The notes below the pieces were generated by a model. The model made no database searches. It worked only from the letters and a program-made list of their open reading frames with translations, and was not told the DNA's origin. A stretch of DNA of 64,000 nt from Strongylocentrotus droebachiensis (lineage: Eukaryota; Echinodermata; Echinoidea; Camarodonta; Strongylocentrotidae), in contig JAVYIG010002373.1 of assembly GCA_035222895.1 (NCBI GenBank), positions 124,001 through 188,000 of the forward strand, in the 5' to 3' direction. Position numbers and translations under genes: made by a program. Positions 22,681 to 33,782 of this stretch are shown here, piece after piece (the stretch's first letter is position 1; each line of letters begins with the position of its first letter).

Positions 22681-22974
22681 AATGAGAGGCATAACAATGA
22701 GAAACAGAGCATGTAGGTGAGTGAAATGAGAGTAAAGGAAGATGATCAAAATGTCTACAACAGGGAAAAAAGGAAGAGAGATGGAATCAGGAACAGAAAT
22801 ACTAGTAATTGGGACACACACACCCACGCAAAGGAAGGGAGTGAACAGTGGCGTAATGTAATCAAAGGAAATTGAAAGTGTGATAATAGGAATGATCAAT
22901 ACAATAAAAGTATTTTTGGCATAATTGTTTTCCCCTCATGAAATGACACGGTCCTTTTGCAATGAGCTTTTAAA

Positions 22975-23528
22975 TTCATCATGAATTATAAATGAGTACC
23001 GTGCGCCTCATTCCTGCTCTCATGTTTATTTCTATTCATCCTGTTTTACGCTACCTAACATTTTCTCTTGTATAGATCCTCCTCTTTGTTCAAAAAGTAG
23101 ATCAATCATGAAAAATATAGCGAGGCACGTTCACTCAGAAAGTATAGAATTATTTCTCCCGTGCAGAAGCACGTACCATCGTACCAGTGCCTTCTCATAT
23201 ATCAATTATTGGAAAACTTTGTCAGCCATTGTCGAAAGCGGTTTTTTGCTTCAGATGACAGAGCACGTCATAGCCATCATAGGAGGAAGACGGTGGTCTC
23301 TTGTAAGTCGTCCTCTTCCCTAAAACCTGGATTTTGCCAGAGTTTTTCATAAACTCGAGGTACGTTTTATTCATACAAATATTTTTTAGAACACCTAGAA
23401 AAATCTTTTAGAAGATATTTTCAAAGCTAAGGTATCTGATACCCAAAGTATAGTATTAATCTGTGGGAAAGAAATTGATATTTTCCTCATTGGCGTTATC
23501 CGCAGGATTGAGTGTGTGCGGTGTGTAT
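22975..23528. other. 550-bp segment only upstream of gene B
   Basis: Inserted relative to the gene C upstream region, which passes from GAGCTTTTAAAT straight to GCGATTCACC. It contains a donor-like CTCTTGTAAGT near 23298-23308 that could end a 5' leader exon spliced to 23808. No terminal inverted repeats were found and no protein is recognisable. Confidence 0.3.
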
Positions 23529-23807
23529 GCGATTCACCCGATCGATTGTCCCTTTGATAGGACAACAAATCATAGTTTGTTCTTTATTGCATATGTTAAA
23601 CCATTGTGTATCACTTAATTTCATACTTCGTAGCTTGAGATGCTACGACATAATTTTGTGTTTGTTTTGCTATTTATACATTGTCGGTCAGCAGGTTCAT
23701 GTAGTTAGGTGACTATTGTAAATTGGAAAATAAGTACAAAGTATTGATGAAAACGTTATTCTTTTGTTAGTCGTAATATTAAAATAATAATTGTGTTTAT
23801 CTTACAG
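23528..23807 (+). promoter_or_regulatory. Conserved upstream / leader-intron segment of gene B
   Basis: From GCGATTCACCCGATCGATTG to the acceptor before ATG this segment matches 37246-37524 upstream of gene C, while DNA further up differs. It must hold the 3' end of a leader intron and may hold shared regulatory sequence. No convincing TATA box or initiator was found. Confidence 0.4.
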
Positions 23808-23874
23808 ATGGACTTAACTTGTTGCATTCTTACATTTGTGATCAGTACGCAAATATATCTCAGTACCGGGGAAG
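23808..23874 (+). CDS. Gene B exon 1: signal peptide
   Basis: ATG at 23808 follows a splice-acceptor-like TTTATCTTACAG directly, so a spliced 5' leader probably precedes it. Encodes MDLTCCILTFVISTQIYLS, a hydrophobic signal sequence, then TGE. Donor GTTTGT at 23875; the split codon with exon 2 gives Ala just before the first CTLD cysteine. The exon is repeated without change at 37525-37591. Confidence 0.85.
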
Positions 23875-26800
23875 GTTTGTAATTTCATCTTTCCTATTCT
23901 TTTCTATTCTATTCTATTTGACTATTCTATTATACGAATTACAAAAAAATGCCAAGAAGATTTAAATAAAGGAATCAGGGCTCGGGTCATAAAATAACTC
24001 TTTATGAAAAATACATTCATGAAAAAGGTGTATTTTGAAATTTGAAACAAGAAAATTGACTTAAATTTCGTATGTCCTCATTTTGTTAGAAAATCCATCT
24101 AGGCCTACGTATTAAGGGTTTCTTGAAAGAAAGAATATATTCTATACATTTTTTTGTTGTTGATATTTCGCGACTACTTCCGCAACGCATGGAAATATCA
24201 TCGCGCGATATTTTAATTCTTTCTTTCAAGTCTTGCATATTTTTTAACCGATATTTCACGGACATTGCACGAACGTTTGTGGGGACTCGTTTCGTCTTTT
24301 TTTTTAAAACCTCAAGCCAGCCCAAAAGTTGAGAATTATGGACCTTATGTACAAATCAAATAGAAACCTGTAGGTTTTATTAATCATCTCTCAAAATCAT
24401 GGATGCATTGTCAATGATTATTTTTCATTGAGATGGAAGCCTCAAATCGCAAAACCACAAACTTTGTATTTGCGTAAGATTTTATTGGCGATATGAAGTT
24501 ATAAAAGCCCACAGCGGATTTTTTATGGGAAAAATCCCAGTCACTTTCGGATCGGCATATTATTTGAATAATGCACATTTAAAACGTTACTTTATTTACA
24601 AAATTTGATAGCAATATCTGCTGTTTGATTCTATTTCTGTCTTGCAGCTTGTGATGTGAATCAGGTTGAATTCGATGGGTCCTTGTACCATTTCTCTCAA
24701 AACCCGTCCGACTTTTACACATCGAAAGTTTCTTGTGAGGATCTGGGAATGCATCTGGTCTCGATAGGATCCAAGCTAGAACAGGACTTCTTGGTCTACA
24801 ACCTACCCGACAATAGCTCAGAATACTGGATAGGACTAGACAGTGTGACTTGGCAAGACGGTTCAAACTTGACTTACAACAGGTTCAGAGGATATCCGTA
24901 TGATCTTGATGAAGGAGGAACTTATTTCGTAATGCGTATACCGTTTCCACCCTATTGGCGTGATGACAGTGTCGACCACAAGCATAATTGCATTTGTGAA
25001 AAAGAGGGCAGTGAGTACTGAAGATTGTGATTCGGATATTATTTAAACCTACATGAGGGTTAATTTGTGTTGAACTGGTTGTGTCAGGCCACATGAAAAT
25101 CCAATCACTCTAACCTGAAATCCCGTCACCCCACACACGCACACTCGCGCGGATTCAGGCGGGGGCACAGCCGGCCCGTGCCCCCCCTTTTAGCGGCTAA
25201 AAAAAAAAAAAAAAAAGAGAAAAGGGGAAAATAGATTTAAAAAAAAAAAAATCCAAGGTATGGGTTAAAGTGTTCGTACTGCGCTGCCCATCACCCAGTG
25301 GCGTACGCGAACTTCGCGAAGGGACCCTACCTTTCAGCCGGGGCAAGCCACGGACTTCCCGATTCTTCCTATTTCCTTCTCGATTTTGCCAAATTTTGTT
25401 TCCATTTTGCCAGAATATTTACTTTTCTTCTCAATCTCCCTTTTCTTCATGATTTCCCCCAATTTGTGTACAGTTCTTTCATGCGCAGATCGTATATATA
25501 AAGAGAGTCCAGATTTTCTTTCACGTTGCTCCTTTTTGTGCATACATGTGCGTCACTTAATGCTATGGTCACATTACCCAAAAGTAGCCTGCTCGGCGGC
25601 CGAGTGTCGAGTTTTTAGCCAATTTTGCCCGGCCACCGAGCGGCGGCCGCCCAGGCACCGCTTGTTTTTAAGGCATCGCTCGGTCGCTGCTGAAGTTTTA
25701 GCGCGGAGTTAAAATTCGGGCGGCGCCTGCTTACTTTCACTCGCCGCCCAAACTACGCTCGGTGACTGGGCGGTCGCCGCCCGGCGCCGACCTAATCGAG
25801 CGTTCACCGTCGAGCGATTGAGGTCAAAAATCGAAGCCGCTAGGTCAAAGGCTGTCGAGCAGTCGCCGCCCGGTCGCCACCCGGTCGCCGCTGGAAGATC
25901 AGACGGTCACTGGGCGGCGAGTCCAAAAATCGGTCGGCAGCCTTTAACCTAGCGGCTTCGATTTTTGACCTAAATCGCTCGGCGGCGAACGCTCGATTAG
26001 TTCGGTGCCTGGGCGGCGAACGGCCGGGCACCGAGCGTATTTTGGAGCCCCGCCGATCACTGGCCGGCCGCCGTGCAATATCTTTAAAATCAGCCGGCGG
26101 CCGGTGGGAGACTGCTCGGGAATCGGTCGGTCACCGGTCGGTGACTGCTAGGACACCGCGCGGAAAAAGCTCCGCGATTTCGCCCAGTTTTGACCTAAAA
26201 TCGACCGGCGACCGGCAACCGACGGAAATCGACAGGGCACCGCCCAGGCATCGCTGGGGCTCTACAGCCTGCTCGACTTCTCCAAAAATCGCTGGGCGAT
26301 GCCTAAATTCCAGCGGCGACCGAGCAGGCTACTAATCGGTTGGTCGCCGCTCTGATTTGTGACCATAGCTTTAGAGCGTGTTGCGTAAAGCTGGATTTCC
26401 ACTCACTCTCAAACGCTAGTGGTTCAGTTTTTGGAGACGGCAATAAGAATCGCAAGGAAACGCTTTCAAAGTTCAACCTTTTTCAACCCGTCTGGAGCGG
26501 ATAAGCGTTTTGATATCGAACTATCGGCAAGCAAAATACAGTATTCCGCGCATGTACCATTGCGTCTTAGAACGCTTGCGTTTAGAGTATAAATTTAGCT
26601 TAAAGATAAAGTTGAGTTCTGGTCATGCAATTGCATTGTGAAAGAAACAGTATCATGTAGTATATCAGATTAGCGGTTTATGGCAAATCTAACGAAAATC
26701 TTGCCGGAAATCATATTCACTGAAACGCATAAACTATTTTTGCACATTTATTGACCATAATATACAGTCAGGTCAGACGACTACCTTGACTTCCACATCT

Positions 26801-29800
26801 TTATCTTTTCAACTAAGCTCATGTTTTCTACAAATCGTCCTGCAGATAAAGTGCCTTTGTTAACCTGAACATTCAGAACGAGCCTGGGTGAATTCTGTAT
26901 GAGTTATGTATTTAACATAACAGAAATCACAAACAGTAAACATAACTTTTGACAATGCTGTCACAAATGTCAGCATAACCTCTTTCTCCCCTTTCAATTG
27001 TTTCTTTTGGTAGCCTGTAATCCAGGTCTAGTCGAATTCCATGGGTCTTGCTATCACTTCTCTGGAATTGTTTCAAATTACAACGCATCCAAAGCACTTT
27101 GTGAGAGCATGGAAATGCATTTGGTCTACATAGGTTCTCAAGAAGAACAGGATTTTTTGGAGATAAACCAAGCACCTTATATCGCGATCGGTACGTGGAT
27201 CGGGCTAAGTGCTGTGACCTGGCTTGATAACTCTAGTCTGACCTATGCCAATTTCAATATAACCACCTCGACATTCGATGATGGAGGAACTTATTTTGTG
27301 ATGAGCTCGTCGTCCTCGTTCCGGTGGCTCGACGAAGACGGATCAAACCTTCACTATGCCATCTGTGAAAAGAAAGGAGGTAAGCACGAATATATGATTA
27401 GTTTTTTCCTGAGTAAAATAAAGTAAAATACAAAAAAGTCCATGTTACTTGTTTTTTAAAACATCTCTTATGATTGGAAATTGTTTGAATCACAAGGGGA
27501 GGTTAATGAATTAAACATCAAAGACGCATGATCACAGGTTTACATGATGGGGAAAGTGAGAGGATCCGGGGATATACTTGATAGTGGGTAGTGGCGTTTA
27601 CAGAGAGTTGAATTTACTTTTACGACCGATCGATGAGCGCACCCTCCTCCAACTTCAGAAGGACCATAGAATAAGGATAAATTTCTTTTTTTACTTCACT
27701 CTCTCACATGAAATAGAAACAAATCCACGATTCTTAGCAGTTCTTCTATATATAATAAACATCATGGCATACAAATGGTATAGCTTGATGAAGTCTCTAA
27801 GATAGTTCTTTGATAATATCATCAACATGAGATTTTACCATCAATTTTCCCCTTTCTTCAGATTGTAATGGGGTCCCAAATGCCAGCTACGTGTACGGTG
27901 GGTCCTGCTATTACGTCAATCCTACCCCTGCCGGTTTCCTATGGATGAAATCATTTTGCGAGACTTATGGAATGCATCTGGTCTCGATCGGATCCGGGGG
28001 AGAGCAAGGTTTCTTGGTGTCTATTCTTCCTGACGTTAACATAGATTACTGGATAGGATTAGACAGTATCACCTGGCAAGACGGCTCACAGATGATCTTT
28101 AACAGTTTCAAAGGATATTGGGATGATTTCAATCTTGGGGGAACTTGTTATATAATGGTAACATTGCCTCAAATACACTGGTTTGATCGTACAACCGACA
28201 CCTCAATCGATCATCCTTTCTACGAAGAGTATTACATTTGTGAAAAAGAAGGCGGTGAGTAACGAAATTTCGTTTACAACGAGTATATATCTCTATACAG
28301 TTAACAGCTAAATAGTTCATATCCCTTGTAAATTTTTATTTTTGTGACTTTAGTAACTCAAGAATAAAAGGTAGACTGGTTGAGTTAGGGCCGTTGTTGA
28401 ATATTATAAGCTTTAATATTTCACATTCTCAACAACAACAAAAATCGGGACAAATCAATTTTTCACATACTTAACCAATGCCAAACCTTGGTCAGGGTAT
28501 GAATTATTTAGTTGTTAACTGTATAATATAAATCCGAAAAGGACAATGTAAAAGTTTTCTTAAATGGAAATGCATTTTCGACCTGAATGATAAGAGTTGG
28601 GAAACATATTGTTCTATTGGATTTAATTGTATCATTGATGTGGGCTTACGATGGTTTCAGTTTAAAGTCTTGCAACGCATATTATATACGAACGATCTAC
28701 TGTTTAAAATGAATTTAGTCCCAAGAAAAGAATGTACATTTTGTAATGAACAGATTGAAACAGTTATACATCTGCTATGTGATTGTGCGCATGTTAAAAA
28801 TATTTGGGGTAGGTTAGAACACTGGATTAATACTGGAACCGGAAATAAATTAACATTTTCATTACAAGATAAATTATTTGGTTTAAAAGTTTCAAATAAT
28901 TATGCATTGAATTGTATACTGATTGTGGTGCGACAGATGGTGTATACTTGCAAAATAAAGAAACAATTGCCCGACGTTGATAATATTAGAGTTTCGATTA
29001 TAAATTACTTCAAAAACGAAAAGTATATTGCAATTTCGAATTGTAGAAACAATAAATTCACAAGAAAATGGTTTCAATTCAGGAATTTGTTTACTTAAAA
29101 TGATATTTTTTCTGTATTTGTTTTTCTTTCCATGAGTGTTAGAAATGAATTATTGATTTGTTATTTTGTGTTAACTCAACAGTTCATCAATACTTGTATC
29201 TTGAAAAGCCAATTTTATTTTATTTATGTTATTATGTAAATTACCTTGAATATATATTTTTGTATGTGTTTCAAATGAAAATCAATAAAATCCCTGTGGA
29301 GGGAAAAATATGAAGAAAAAATATGATATGATGACGCAAACAAAATGATGAAGAAAAGAAGGTTGATGCTTTAAATCCAACAGTTTTTATTAGGTCACAA
29401 ATGTCTTCATCAAGACTATGACAAACATTAAGAATAGTATTCCTTATAGCGTTTCCACGGCAACGCGCAAATAGTTAATTAGTATTTTGGTGAAAAGTTT
29501 GAACATGTCACATAGCATCACAATTAACGATAAGGTTGAGTTCTAGTCATGCGGTTGCATTGTTAATGTTTGAAAGACACGGTGTTGAATCGATCAGAAA
29601 AAGTTTATCATGTGGCATATATGTATTGGTGTGTATACTGCAAGGTTCTGGAGTCATCAAATGATAACAAATTTAGTCTAGTCTTGGTAAAAGTAACAAA
29701 CACTGTAATAATAATAGTAATAATAAAATTCCGTTTTTTATATAGCGCTCACATGTGGCATAAAAATGAGACCGACATTTTTAAGCTGTTACATGTCATA

Positions 29801-32800
29801 TTTAGATTAAGAAGGCATATGAACAGCCATACTTTTCAGGGAATATTTTTTCTCTCGGGGCTCTGGTGTATATGTGTAAGCTAGGAGGCGAATTGGCTCA
29901 GTCGGTAAAGCGTCTGCCTGTTGTATCAAAGATTGTGGGCCGAATTCACAAAGGAGGTTTGTCGACAAACTTAGGTTTATGTGCGTTTCGACGCGTTTCA
30001 AACCAAGGTACAAACCTTGGTTCGAAATGCGTCGAAACGCGTCATATGAGGCACATAAACCTAGGTTTGTCGACCAACCTCCTTTGGTTAGGCTATAATT
30101 ATGACAGTGAAAAACACTGGCCCGCGGATAGAAACTTAAATGGAGGCCCCGTGTATAGGAGAGTCATCATCTTTGCACATTAAGAACCCGCTGCACTTTT
30201 CGTAGAAGCTTATAGGGCAAACCCCGGTATAGTGGTCCATCTGCATATCGGGCGAAGAGACCCAAGCATTACAGTTATTCAGTTCAGACACAGGTGACGC
30301 CATAATGTAGTCTGTCTCTCTCTACCTCGTGTTTTTTCGTTTTGTATTTTAGTACCATGTGATCCGACTCAAATCGAATACGGCGGGTCCTGCTATTACT
30401 TCTCTCAAAATCAAACCACTTACCACGCATCCAAGCTAATCTGTGAAAACCGAGGCATGCATCTGATCTACATCGGATCACAGGAAGAAGGAGACTTCTT
30501 GGAGTTAAACGGCCCATTGAACGGAGAGGTATGGATTGGGTTAAGTGCTGTAACCTGGCTCGATAATTCTACCCTGACCTATGCTAATTTCGGTAAAACC
30601 ACCTCGACATTCGATGACGGAGGAACTTGCTTCGTGATGAATTCTTCCGCTTCTTTCCAATGGCTCGACGATGACAGTTCTAACCAGCATTACTACATTT
30701 GTGAAAAGGAAGTAGGTGAGTTGGCTTATGAAATTTGAGCTGCAAGTAAAAGTCTATTTTCAAAAGAAAGTGTTGCTTTTATTACGTGGGTAACGAGACA
30801 TGGCTCAATCATTTATAAAGAAAGCGATCGTAATTACTTATGAAAAATCAATCTAAGGACATTTTCAATAGCCTTGTGCATCACCCTTTGAAATGTTCGA
30901 ACATGACAATGACGTATTATGTTATCCGAACATGAATTCTATGGGTTGTACAAAAGAGTATTGCAATTGCCCTTGAGTTGATTTATCAAAAATATTTGCG
31001 GTCGTGTTACAGCAACATTTTTATTTTACTGCAGTGTGCTTTAAAAAAAAATTCATTTTGACTTTGTCATATTTGTTAAGCAGATAAACACCGCTATTGA
31101 AATGGTTCATTCCAGCAATTTAATGTGAAGTGAGAAAACGTTAAGGCTTACAATGCTTTAAGACACAAGTTGTGTATGCAAGTAAGTGTTGTAGTTTTTT
31201 ATTTGACCAAAAAGATTCTTTATAATTAATGCAATACATTGATTTTAAGGAGGTACCGAATCTACAACATTCACCCCCACATCAAGTCAAGGTTGCACCG
31301 ACGTTGCTACATTCAGTTCTCTTCCGGCGACCGATACCACTTCAGCAACATCTACCACAGGCACATCCCAAGCGATGGCTACGTCTCCAATCTCTGCCAC
31401 ACACACATCCCAAGCGATGGCTACGTCTCCAATCTCTGCCACAGACACAACCCAAGCGATGGCTACGTCTCCAATCTCTGCCACACACACAACCCAAGCG
31501 ATGGCTACGTCTCCAATCTCTGCCACACACACAACCCAAGCGATGGCTACGTCTCCAATCTCTACCACAGGCACAACCCAAGCGATGGCTACGTCTCCAA
31601 TCTCTGCCACACACACAACCCAAGCGATGGCTACGTCTCCAATCTCTGCCACACACACAACCCAAGCGATGGCTACGTCTCCAATCTCTGCCACACACAC
31701 AACCCAAGCGATGGCTACGTCTCCAATCTCTGCCACACACACAACCCAAGCGATGGCTACGTCTCCAATCTCTGCCACACACACAACACAGGCGATGGCT
31801 ACGTCTCCAATCTCTGCCACACACACACCACAGGCGATGGCGACAACTACAGCCTTCTCTGCTCCGGTGGCAGGTAAATCTTCTTGCAACATCACGTTTG
31901 GGCTTGGTCTTTAGTTTAAGTTCACATAAGCCATGGCAAACAAGGGAGGGTTTATTTTGTTATGTTTTGTTTTACCTCTTTCCCCCCTTTTTTCGTGAAA
32001 GTAAATTGCAAGTGAGAATGAAAAAGTGAAACTGGGCGCAACAAAGGTCACTCACGTACACACCTGTGTGTTTATAAAATAAAATATAGAAATATGAAGC
32101 GCACTGTACTTATTTTGCCTCGAGGGTCATAGCGTGATATGTGAACAGACTTTACTTCCATATACTGGCAACAATGACACAGCAACAACAAATAAACAAA
32201 TACAAACATGCAGTAATGCATCGGCCAAATTGAGTCCGTATATTGGCTTCGATTGTGTGCGGGATGTTCATGTACGTAGCTTGGTATCGACTGTAATGGT
32301 AATAACTATCGATGGACTACTCCTGCAATTCAATTTACTTGTTGAATAATTTATCCATGTATTGTGTTTGAATGAGTGGGATTGACTTTTATGTCTGTCT
32401 ATTATCTATTTACTCGATCTGCGAAGGATACACTCCGCAGTTCTCCAAACCTGGAGGAAACCAAGAAGAAGAAGAAGAAGAAGTAGGCTTTCATTACAGC
32501 GGTTGGAATAAAACGGTTTGGAGTTGAAGTCATTTAGTTCACTTTCAGTAAATTTTATCAGAAATAAAGATCAAAACTCAAAAGGTGTATTAATTTAATT
32601 ATTAGTAGCGTTGACTCATTTCAATCTGAATTTTCAGGCTATCTTCACATCTAATTAGCTTCTTTACTCTGTTATGTTACAATAGCTCAAAAGCGATCCA
32701 CTTACTTCAGACTTCTGGCCAATGGCGCAACACTCGCCGATGTCCTCGTCCGCTCATCGTATATCGCATCGACCGTCATCGCATGCGGCAAAAGGTGCCT

Positions 32801-32936
32801 AAATGACCCTCTCTGCTCATGCTTCACGTACATCGCACATGAGAGGACATGCCTTCTTGCCGAGAGTTGCCCATTGACATCTCAGTCCGGCTATGAAAAA
32901 CGCTCTGGAGCTGTAACCTATTCGACTCTAATATAG
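23808..32936 (+). CDS. Gene B: intact secreted four-CTLD / mucin / PAN lectin
   Basis: Join of 23808-23874, 24648-25010, 27014-27379, 27862-28254, 30353-30715, 31250-31873 and 32686-32936: 2427 nt, 808 residues plus TAG. Predicted layout: signal peptide 1-22, CTLD1 about 24-143, CTLD2 144-265, CTLD3 266-396, CTLD4 397-517, Thr/Ser repeats 518-725, PAN 726-808. No transmembrane segment follows the signal peptide, so a secreted, mucin-like multidomain lectin is likely. All introns are phase 1 and GT-AG, the arrangement that lets extracellular modules be duplicated or shuffled. An immune or mucosal recognition role is inference from architecture and copy number. It is the only fully open copy in the window. 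Confidence 0.88.
23875..24647. other. Gene B intron 1
   Basis: Matches 37592-38224, with about 140 bp around 24180-24330 missing in C. No further feature. Confidence 0.6.
24648..25010 (+). CDS. Gene B exon 2: CTLD1
   Basis: Acceptor TCTTGCAG to 24647, donor GTGAGT at 25011; 363 bp. Encodes CDVNQVEFDG, SLYHFSQNP, VSCEDLGMHLVSIGS, YWIGLDSVTWQDGS, DEGGTYFVM, YWRDDSVD and CICEKEGS. The usual GSC cysteine is Leu and the GGTC cysteine is Tyr, so this domain keeps fewer disulfides than CTLD2-4. Two codons present in A after W-R-N-D are absent here, in frame. Confidence 0.93.
25561..26369. mobile_element. GC-rich foldback element (B copy)
   Basis: Same inverted ends; left flank TTAA (25557-25560), right flank degraded to TTTA. 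About 809 bp, without the 1.35-kb insertion of copy A. Confidence 0.75.
27014..27379 (+). CDS. Gene B exon 3: CTLD2
   Basis: Acceptor TTTTGGTAG to 27013, donor GTAAGC at 27380; 366 bp. Same fold landmarks as the A copy, with loop differences: WLDNSSLTYANFNITTSTF against WLDGSSLTYANFGINTSTF in A. The changes create or move N-glycosylation sequons (NSS, NIT) in the long loop that binds ligand in canonical CTLDs. Ends AICEKKGG. Confidence 0.93.
27862..28254 (+). CDS. Gene B exon 4: CTLD3
   Basis: Acceptor TTCTTCAG to 27861, donor GTGAGT at 28255; 393 bp. Encodes DCNGVPNASYVYGGSCYYVN, PAGFLWMKSFCETYGMHL, YWIGLDSITWQDGS, LGGTCYIM, IHWFDRTTD and YICEKEGG. It differs from A and C at several places near the N-terminus (NASYVYGG against ITNYNYSG; AGFLW against DTFLL). 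Confidence 0.93.
28298..28521. mobile_element. 224-bp TA-flanked MITE (B copy)
   Basis: TA-CAGTTAACAGCTAAATAG ... TTGTTAACTG-TA; same length and place as in A. Confidence 0.72.
28522..29330 (+). mobile_element. 3' end of an L1/Tx1-like LINE (B copy)
   Basis: Same fragment as at 5076, with the frame ending at 29098. Only scattered single-base changes separate the three copies, so they were duplicated with the gene. Confidence 0.8.
29887..30086 (+). mobile_element. tRNA-like head plus 138-nt hairpin (B copy)
   Basis: Hairpin 29949-30086, same length and sequence as in A. The head begins GGCGAATTGGCTCAG. Confidence 0.75.
30353..30715 (+). CDS. Gene B exon 5: CTLD4
   Basis: Acceptor TGTATTTTAG to 30352, donor GTGAGT at 30716; 363 bp. 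Same sequence as the A and C exons throughout as read by eye. GGTC is present but its WxDxxC partner is not, leaving a possibly unpaired cysteine that could serve in dimerisation (inference). Confidence 0.94.
31250..31873 (+). CDS. Gene B exon 6: Thr/Ser-rich mucin-like repeat exon
   Basis: Acceptor ATTTTAAG to 31249, donor GTAAAT at 31874; 624 bp, phase 1-1. Starts GGTESTTFTPTSSQGC, then ATFSSLPATDTTSATSTTG, eleven 14-residue units of the form MATSPISATHTTQA, and MATTTAFSAPVA. Dense Thr/Ser/Pro without cysteine apart from one near the start is typical of O-glycosylated mucin-type linkers. The 42-bp unit is a multiple of three, so other frames and the opposite strand stay open too; those are shadows. 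This frame is chosen because splice phase and neighbouring exons require it. Confidence 0.88.
31375..31836 (+). repeat. 42-bp coding VNTR, 11 units
   Basis: Eleven consecutive 42-bp units, each encoding MATSPISAT-x-T-x-Q-A. Most are identical; two variants (one with T-G, one with A-D) sit in the first half. Genes A and C carry one unit at the equivalent place (from about 7941 and 47244). The homogeneity points to recent expansion by unequal exchange or slippage. Confidence 0.97.
32686..32936 (+). CDS. Gene B exon 7: PAN/apple domain and stop
   Basis: Acceptor GTTACAATAG to 32685; stop TAG 32934-32936. Encodes QKRSTYFRLLANGATLADV, VIACGKRCLNDPLCSCF, TYIAHERTCLLAESC and ends AVTYSTLI. The cysteine spacing matches PAN/apple modules, which mediate protein or carbohydrate contacts in extracellular proteins. 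It differs from A and C at about ten residues, more than CTLD4 does. There is no in-frame ATG long enough to flag it as a free-standing ORF. Confidence 0.9.
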
Positions 32937-33782
32937 GCTTCTTCAAATTTAACTTCTTCATATATATATATATATATATATGCAAAGTGAAATTAATCAA
33001 ATGAAGTAATACTCATCTGCAATGGCTTGGCTACAGTGTGGTCTTTGATAATGCCTAAATTGCATTATCTATAAAGCGCATATGTATCAAATGTTATATA
33101 CACTGTAACAAAAACTATAACTATTAGAGCACATAACACATGTAAAAAACACATTGCAAATTCTCATTACTAAAACGTATAGTTATTTTATTTGCACAAA
33201 GTTTGATTATTTATCTACGTTCAAATATTGCAACACAAGTCATGAATGTTAAACATCTTTCATTTATTGCAATATTTATTTATTTAAATTGTGGTGTATT
33301 ATCTTTTCTAGATTAGTTGGGTTAGGCTCATTCGTACAGAAGTATTTGAACATCTCTCTCGAAGTAAATAACAAATTTGAACAAACTCTTACGGGGTATT
33401 AGAGATTCGGTTTATCAACTTATATTGTGAAAGGGAGTATCCTAGCTGTAAACCTCGGCTTTTAAAAGAGGCGGTATCGAAAAATGTATTTTCCCCCCAA
33501 TATCACTGCGTGAATTGTTTTGAAACATACAATTTCTTCAGCAAATATTCTATTCCTTTCGTCTAGTGAAATCTACACTCGACAAAAAAAGAAAGTGGAC
33601 ATTAAGTATAGTTAAGAATTTCAAATAAATATTTGATATAAAATTATCTTTCGGCATATACATCGAAGAAACCATAAAGTAATCCTCTTACAATCGAAAT
33701 CATACGCATGTGTTAGCAAAAACAATTTAACATTAAATAAAAACGGGGCATCTGGCCGATTCAAATTTTAATGAGCATTAGG
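32937..33782. other. Spacer after gene B
   Basis: A TA-dinucleotide run at 32961-32980, then sequence shared with A and C from 33127. Nothing coding. An AAG microsatellite sits in the preceding intron at 32468-32486. Confidence 0.5.

Larger units (their letters stand above)
1..23807. repeat. Segmental duplication unit A
   Basis: Base 1 corresponds to about 24765 in unit B and 38341 in unit C, so A to B spacing is 24.8 kb and B to C is 13.6 kb. The difference comes from insertions in A (965-2316, 8116-8805, 9534-10642, 11012-11938, 12650-15910, 17264-19084, 19700-22800). Confidence 0.9.

Noticed and set aside
22407-22899. Ser/Leu-rich minus-strand ORFs
   Set aside because: Translation of AG microsatellites. 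The same applies at 62525-63054, 60862-61248 and 59099-59311.
31229-32029. Open frames of 160-266 codons on both strands over the VNTR
   Set aside because: The 42-bp repeat is a multiple of three, so a stop-free unit keeps all its frames open. Only the Thr/Ser frame fits the splice phase and the neighbouring exons.
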